Positions 46,515 through 52,848 of a stretch of DNA of 52,848 nucleotides are shown here, one piece after another (position 1 is the first letter of the stretch; each line of letters begins with the position of its first letter). The stretch comes from Hirudo medicinalis (taxonomy: Eukaryota > Annelida > Clitellata > Hirudinida > Hirudinidae). Location: NCBI GenBank assembly GCA_011800805.1, contig MPNW01000318.1:1-52848 (forward strand), read 5' to 3'. A program made the position numbers and the translations under genes. Under the pieces are notes generated by a model. It worked only from the letters and a program-made list of their open reading frames with translations, was not told where the DNA came from and searched no databases.

Positions 46515-49500
46515 TTACTTGTCACTCCTGTCCAAATATGGAGCATTGTGTGACTGGGAGACGTTGGTGGGGTGGAAGTATGACGACTGACTGTACATCT
46601 GAGAACTTGCACCGTCGCTGCCATGATAAGTACTGAAGAATGGATGGCCAGCAAATGACTGTACATTGCCAACCTGGGCAGATTGTTTGGGTATAGAACT
46701 CCATATTGAGTCTTGGTTTGGCAGGTCAAGAAAAAGGGAATTCTGGAAGAATGGCTGATTACTCATTGACATTTTTTCCCACATTTTGATGAGTTGTTCT
46801 CCAGCAGAAGACTCAAGTTCCTGCAATAATTAAATCTTAAATTTACTGCCCAGAAAAAACAAAGAATTCTACTTCAAACAATTTGTACTTGAACATCAGA
46901 GGAGCTCAGAACTTTCTTGTCAAACAGTGAAGCCATGACTGACTGACATTGGTAGAATGGAATGCTCCCCCTACAAAGAAACACAACTTAAAATTATCAG
47001 AACACCATCTCTGGGGGTGGCATTACCTTTTGATCCAGTCAATGTTATAATAGTAGTTAGGCATATCTCTATTAGAGTGATTCACCACTAAATCAGTCAC
47101 TTTAGCATAACCTTGGAAATGACCACTTCCATGCAAAGTGAAAATGAAATATACTTGTTTTCCATCCTGAAAATGTTGAGCCAAGAATTAAAAATATCCT
47201 TGAATAAAAACTGTGCAACTAAAACCAAAACTGACTTTCAATAGTTTGGATATATGTTCGACATTGCCAACAGCCGGCCAACACTTTCTTACATCAGAAA
47301 GCAACCTGGAATTGGAAGTTTTTACCAAAAAGTAATGGGTTGATTTAGAGTCAGTGACTGCAGATTGCATTGAAAAGCTTGGAAATGAAGGCTGTGAAGC
47401 CAATAAATTCTTATCAGATTGATTCAATTTGACAGAGGATAATTTTTCTTCAAGATCTGAACCATCTGAAATGAGGAAGACAATTTAGTAATACTATTTA
47501 TAAAATAAATTCATGACATAAATTGGCTAATTGATTAAACTCTTGCCAAGATATTTTCAACATACTGCACTCATCTTTCTTTGATTCCTGATTAGAGGGG
47601 ACATCAAAGTTGCAAACGGGAGTATCTTTGAAGCCGCCGCTCAAAACTGTTGTTTCGTTGCACATAGGTCTGGGCCTCTGTCCAATACCAGAAGGCTGCT
47701 GAAGGCCCAGGGCCTGTTCCTCATTGGTCAGTACTCCCACTATTGTCCGTACTGTGCTTTCGTCATACTGGGACCACAGCTTGGTTGGTGTCCTCATCCT
47801 TCTCATGAATAGGGAATGCCATTTGAGTCTCAGTTGCATAACCAAGGAGGACACACCTGGTTCAAATGAAAACTTAATCCAATCATCCAACTTCAAGAAA
47901 CATTTTGGTTGAGCATCATCTTGAACTTCATCTTCCTCACTGTCACTGTTCCAAGCCTCAGAGGTACTATCCATCTTGAGATCTAAAACCCACAATAATC
48001 CTCGCTGCAGATCTAATTGTGAATAAAAAATGAATGATCTCATACTTCCCAAGGAATGTTCAGCCTCTTGGATGACGTCGGCAGAAAGTCTCGCAGGCCC
48101 TGCAAAAAGGGCGACGGTAACGGGGGAGATGGCCGTGCAGGACCTGACTTGGATTGTCCGATGCATACGGGTCATCTCCTCAAAGGCCAGCCAATCGGTT
48201 GGCAAGTGGCTCACAGCAGTGTTGTGTCCATTGAAACTGACCTCATTGGGAGCTAGGCCAAGAACAGAAGAGCTATGGAAATGAATCTTGCTCTCCTTGC
48301 TGCATTTGAAATAGCAAAAAATTTGGTGATTGATATTATTACACAATTTATAGGAAAAGAATGGCAATCCCAAAAATGAATTAAAATTAGTTCCTCAAAA
48401 TTTGAGATGATTGTTGTGGCAATGCAATACAAAATATCAAATAGCTATTACAGAACTGCGATACAAGTACTTCATGTAATTGGTATTTTTACTCCCCCCA
48501 GCATCCATGGTGATAATAATATAAAGTAAAGCATCCTCCAAAAAATCATGACCTATCCCTCCTAGGATAATAAGCTTTCCTCCACAACTTTAAGGCTTGT
48601 TGTTATTGCTGTTGCTGTTGTTGTTGTTAAGACTTATCCTTATTTCTAACTTTACGCAAACAATCAGTTAGCCAATTTATCATATAATATAAAAAATGCA
48701 ACAACGACTTTAAAAGCATGAGAATGACTAACTTGGTGGTTAAGCAACACCTATCCCGGTCCACTTTTATAAGATTGGGGTACATCCCGGCACACAAGGC
48801 AGCTTTCACGACCGACCAATTCTCGGAGTTGGAGTTTAAATCTCGGATGTCCCCACCTCCTCTGGCTCGAACAAATCCTGCCGCTCTCAACTGACCCAGC
48901 AGTTGTGTCCTAAAAAAAAAAATGGTTTGAAAATATGCCACAAAGACTTTAATTCTTGATCGATACTATTTCGATGGTCAAGCATGAACATCAGCAATTA
49001 TTTTTAAACCAACTACAAACCAATAATAAAAACTATTAACCAATGTTATAAATTAAAAAAAACATTTAAAGACAAATTACAAAACCCAACTTCTAAAACA
49101 ATGCACAAAACCTCATGGCTACAATCATTTCCATGGTTGATGAAGATAGAAAATTTTTGTCACAAAATGATTTCTCCCATCCTTCTATCCTGGCCTTTTG
49201 CCATCCCTAACAAAGATGAGGAAACAATAAATTATAAAAAATTCAATTGGTTTGTTGAAACATCAAGCTGTAAGAAGTTCCCTTAGCTGTATTTTTGGTG
49301 CATAATGATTCGATATGGTATAGTCAGGTGGAGTCATTGCATTGCTATCAGCAGTTTAAAAAGTGAATTACAAATCATTATTTTAAAAAAATGAATGCAT
49401 TTAAAGCAGTTGTTTAAATATTTTGGAAACATGAACAAATAGGAGCTAACAGAAGACCAATATTCTCAGAAAAATTCCACAAAAAATAAAAAAACTTCTT

Positions 49501-52500
49501 TGCAAGAAAAATGACCTTAAGGAATTTATGTTAGTCATAGCTTGAAAAGCACAACATTGAAACATTTATTTCAGTAACTGAAACTTAACTATTTTAAGTT
49601 TAACTATTTATTTTAATTATTAACAGTAACTTAAAAGATTATAACTGGTCAAACATCTTGAAAGCAAAAGCAAAGTCAAAATGACCTGGAAAGCCCGAAG
49701 AAGGGCCATGTGATCACTGAAGGTGCCAGCTGCAAATCGTCTTCTGGACATGGCTGCTGCTCTTTTCTGATATGGTTGACTAGGCAGCAAAACTACAACA
49801 AGATTAATTGATTTTTAATTTTTCAATAATAATACTATCAGTAGATGTATTAAATAACACTATGGACTTTGAATTGTACTTAAAGCCAAGAACTCACAGG
49901 GATCTTTGTAGGCCAAAGAACAAGCAATGGTGAGGATCGGGTCAAGACATTTGAGCACAACAGAATAAAGGATCATTTTTCCATATCTGGGTTCCACTGG
50001 TAGATCAGCCAAGTGATGACCAAGTTCTGTCAAATCTTCAAATGAATCGAGAGCATCGATTTGCTGGACAAATTTAAAATGTGAGCATTAAAAAATCTTT
50101 TTCTTCCGAAATTTTTTTTACTAAAAAAACAAAAAAGAAACAATAAAAATTAAATAAATATTTAAAGAGCACTGACCTTCAGTAAATGAACAGCATTTTT
50201 AACAACCAGTGAGGCGGGTGGCTCAGGAGCCTTTGCCAAAAAATCTCCAATTTTGCAATTCGGAGGTGCCAGAAGTTTGGTGTGGAGGCACAACTCCTAG
50301 AATCAAGATAAATAATTATGCTGTCATTTAAAATTAGTTTAAAGCAATAAATTGACGAGCATTGCAAATGTTAGATATTCATATTAGAGCTTCGATCATG
50401 TCATAAAAAATTGTTATTACTTACTTTAAGTAAGTTTTCATAATTATTTTAAAAGCTAAATTAGGCTAATAACATCAAAGATTGGCTTATATTTCCATAC
50501 TGAAGTCATTCTCATAACCTATCATCACATTCCTATAATGAACAGGACATTAATAACATTTCCTTGTTCTCAAAAGTTAAAGTACAAAATCATCATCAAA
50601 CAATTGTGCAATGTATGTATTGACAGGTCACCTTGGCTGAATAATTAACTTACAGATTAATCACAACTAAAGATGATGATGATAATAATGACGACGACGA
50701 CGACGATGACGATGACGATGATGATGACAAACCTGAAGCGGGTAGCAAAGAATTTCAGGTGTGTGAAATTCAGTCATACTTTGATATCTAACACTGCTAA
50801 ATAGATGGTAAGCCACTCCAGGTCTACATCTTCCTGCCCTGAGAAGGAATTTATTTTCAAACTAATTAAACATTTTCAAAACTATTGAAACTAATTTCTT
50901 AAGAATTGCATGCCTCCCAGATCTTTGTAAAACACTAGATTTAGAGACCCACTGAGACTTCAACATGGACACAGAAGTGAGTGCATCGTAGGATTTCTGA
51001 GTAGAGAGTTACGTTTTAGAATTAGCTAAAGGAACATCTCTAAATGCCTTATATTGACTGACAACTTTCACTTTTCCAGAGTCAATTATAAAAACCACAT
51101 CATTCACAGTGACACTTGTTTCTGCAATATTGGTCGACAAAATCTGTTGGAATACGAAAGAATCCACATCAAATACTGAATACCAGGGGATATGTTCTGA
51201 TATTATTTTTATTTTTATTTTATGTCTAACATTATTATATTTTTGAGCAAATAAATTATTTGTGAAACGTCTAACAATTTTTCTTGTCCCTGGTTCAGGG
51301 ATCTTGAAAATATTTTTCTGATCACTTGACTGCATCTGAGAATGCAGGGTGTAAAGAATAAATCTGAAAAATACATTTTTAAGTTTTCAAACATTCAGTC
51401 AAAAGATATAACCATTACTTTGGAAATTGCTTAACATTACACTACATTACATGAATATTTTTTATTTATTTATTCACATTACATGATACATTACATGAAT
51501 ATTTTTTATTTATTTATTCACAAACTTAAAAATATTAACATCCAATATTTTTAACCTGCTATTTTCACTAAAGTTTTTTTGTTCCAAAATCCTTTCTCTG
51601 AGCATCATAATCTCATCATAACCAGGCAGAAACACAAGGATGGCACCTAAAGCCAACAAAAAGTTTGAGACTTACGAGATCATCAGTTAGGACTGTATTC
51701 ATAACAGCACAGTAAAACCAATATGGACATTAAACTCAAGCAAAAAATTATTATTTTAAATAATGGTCTTAACAACAAATAGTTGTTGAAACATAGTCTA
51801 TGATGAACAATTATACCTGGTTGGGGCAAAGAATGGATCTTGATGAGCAAGCAGACGATAAGATCGATATCAACTTTGTCGTCATCAAAAGTACTGTGGT
51901 ACAAGTTTAATAAGTCCTTGTCTTCCTGGCTCAAAGTTTCTGAGTTCTTCAGCAGGTAGGCCTCATCATCCTCTCCATTCTCCATGGCAGCCCTAGATTT
52001 TATAATTAGAGACACATGTAATATTAATAATATGAATTCTAATTGTAGCAACAGCAATAACAATGCCTGCAAACTCACATGTGAGCCTCGAGCAACTCCA
52101 CCACTTCCGTCTGGTCGAACTTTTGCGCCCAATCGATAGCCTTCCAATCGTTGCTCGACCTCGCGTAAACATTGGCTCCCATGTTCAACAGCTTCTCCAC
52201 AACCCCTATGAAGCCTCTGCCTGAAGCTACCATCAGGGAAGTCACGCTCATCTCCGAATGTCGGTAGTCCACTGTCAATGTTATTGTGAATTCTTAAATA
52301 ATCACACAAGAAAAATATGTGCAAATTAACAAGTTATCATAATTTTTACTTCACCCGAAACATTCTCATTGAGGATGAGATGAAAAATTTGTGAAAAGTT
52401 CTCCTCTTTGCCATTGAGCCAGATCTCTGACAAAAGATTGTCGAGCTCTTTCATTAGCCATGGCTCCAATTCCTCTTTCTCTGGACCTATCTGAACAACC

Positions 52501-52848
52501 ACATAATATTAATCACAACAAGGTTTCATAATATGCACATCCTTCCTATTTTCTAATGTCGTCATCAACATCAACACATCAACACGTCGTCATCACTGTC
52601 GTCTTCGATAGTTTCATTATGAATAACTTAGACAAATTAATTTATGTAATCATCGTTGCAGTCCAACCTTAGCATGGCAAGCAGTTACAGTTACACAATA
52701 GTGCAATAAGAGGACATGATATTTACGTTGCGTCGGTGTCGTATTTTCGCTCGCTGGTGAAAAATCGCACTACGTGTTTTTTGTGTTCTTCGTTGCTTCA
52801 TGGATTAGTGAAGTTTAGTCAGGTCAAGTCAAGATTGATCCGCCGGTC
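46515..52848 (-). CDS. YTHDC2: YTHDC2-type DEAH helicase, 5' end outside window
   Basis: Minus gene running off the right edge; the first visible exon is about 52492-52361 (EPWLMKELDNLLSEIWLNGK). Next are ankyrin repeats (VDYRHSEMSVTSLMVASGRG; GANVYARSSNDWKAIDWAQK) inserted in the helicase core, a layout specific to YTHDC2. RecA2 follows with AILVFLPGYDEIM, motif V ILSTNIAETSVTVND and motif VI QRSGRAGRCRPG. Then come the helicase-associated region (LCLHTKLLAPPNCKIGDFL; CLDPILTIACSLAYKDP), the OB-like region (ARGGGDIRDLNSNSENW; LPTDWLAFEEMTR), LKWHSLFMRRMR and LQQPSGIGQRPRPM. A YTH domain is at 47.3-46.9 kb (YFLVKTSNSRLL; HGSGHFQGYAKV; NIDWIKR), ending at a stop at 46515. YTHDC2 is a 3'-5' RNA helicase of the meiotic germline that binds m6A RNA. 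Odd points: a GC-AG intron, a stop-free 132-nt intron and a degenerate m6A cage. Confidence 0.95.
50670..50730. repeat. GAT/GAC microsatellite in a YTHDC2 intron
   Basis: Imperfect trinucleotide array lying inside the intron, close to the splice donor after the LCYPLQ-coding exon. Confidence 0.85.

Noticed and set aside
47724..48284. Plus-strand frames over YTHDC2
   Set aside because: Antisense shadows of the LPTDW and RRMR exons of YTHDC2.

Overview
This is nuclear DNA of an animal. It is AT-rich, has many short GT-AG introns, carries a homeobox gene and a furin-family convertase with cysteine-rich repeats, and contains retroposons typical of invertebrates. Gene spacing is compact: nine protein genes in 52.8 kb, several in tight tail-to-tail pairs. 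I cannot name the phylum from sequence alone. All gene names rest on recognised motifs and exon-by-exon resemblance to known families, not on a database search.

Layout, left to right. 1-3.86 kb: gene-poor, with GAC/GAT and CAT microsatellites and a likely DNA-transposon fragment near 2.9 kb. 3.87-4.96 kb (+): a one-pass membrane protein whose outer part resembles the NIT (nitrate/nitrite-sensing) domain, with no cyclase or kinase behind it. 5.42-10.79 kb (-): a complete seven-exon alpha-galactosidase / alpha-N-acetylgalactosaminidase; its first intron holds a short non-autonomous Helitron. 12.8-13.2 kb (+): a DBX-type homeobox gene. 14.16-15.30 kb (+): intronless GPATCH3. 15.44-21.53 kb (-): WDR59, a GATOR2 subunit. 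22.40-22.59 kb: a tRNA-derived SINE. 22.90-24.71 kb (-): a short TTC17-like TPR membrane protein. 25.5-32.0 kb: a retroposon-rich block with an R2/NeSL-like endonuclease relic, an element carrying only a LINE-type ORF1 (split by an assembly gap), a hAT-like relic and other repeat debris. 32.08-33.00 kb (+): mitochondrial ribosomal protein mS25, complete in four exons. 33.82-43.27 kb (-): a transmembrane PCSK5/6-like (Furin2-like) convertase; one intron contains a 5'-truncated L2/CR1-type LINE. 43.3-46.5 kb: intergenic, with a possible solo LTR. 46.5 kb to the right edge (-): most of YTHDC2, whose N-terminal R3H and DEAH parts lie outside the window.

The host genes are mostly unrelated housekeeping or secretory genes (lysosomal glycosidase, nutrient sensing, mitoribosome, proprotein processing, RNA helicase), so no operon-like system is evident. 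The points most worth a second look are the predicted loss of the m6A cage in YTHDC2, the effector-less NIT receptor, the unusual substrate-recognition loop of the glycosidase, the ORF1-only retroposon, and an assembly gap that appears to be an unmerged 109-bp contig overlap.
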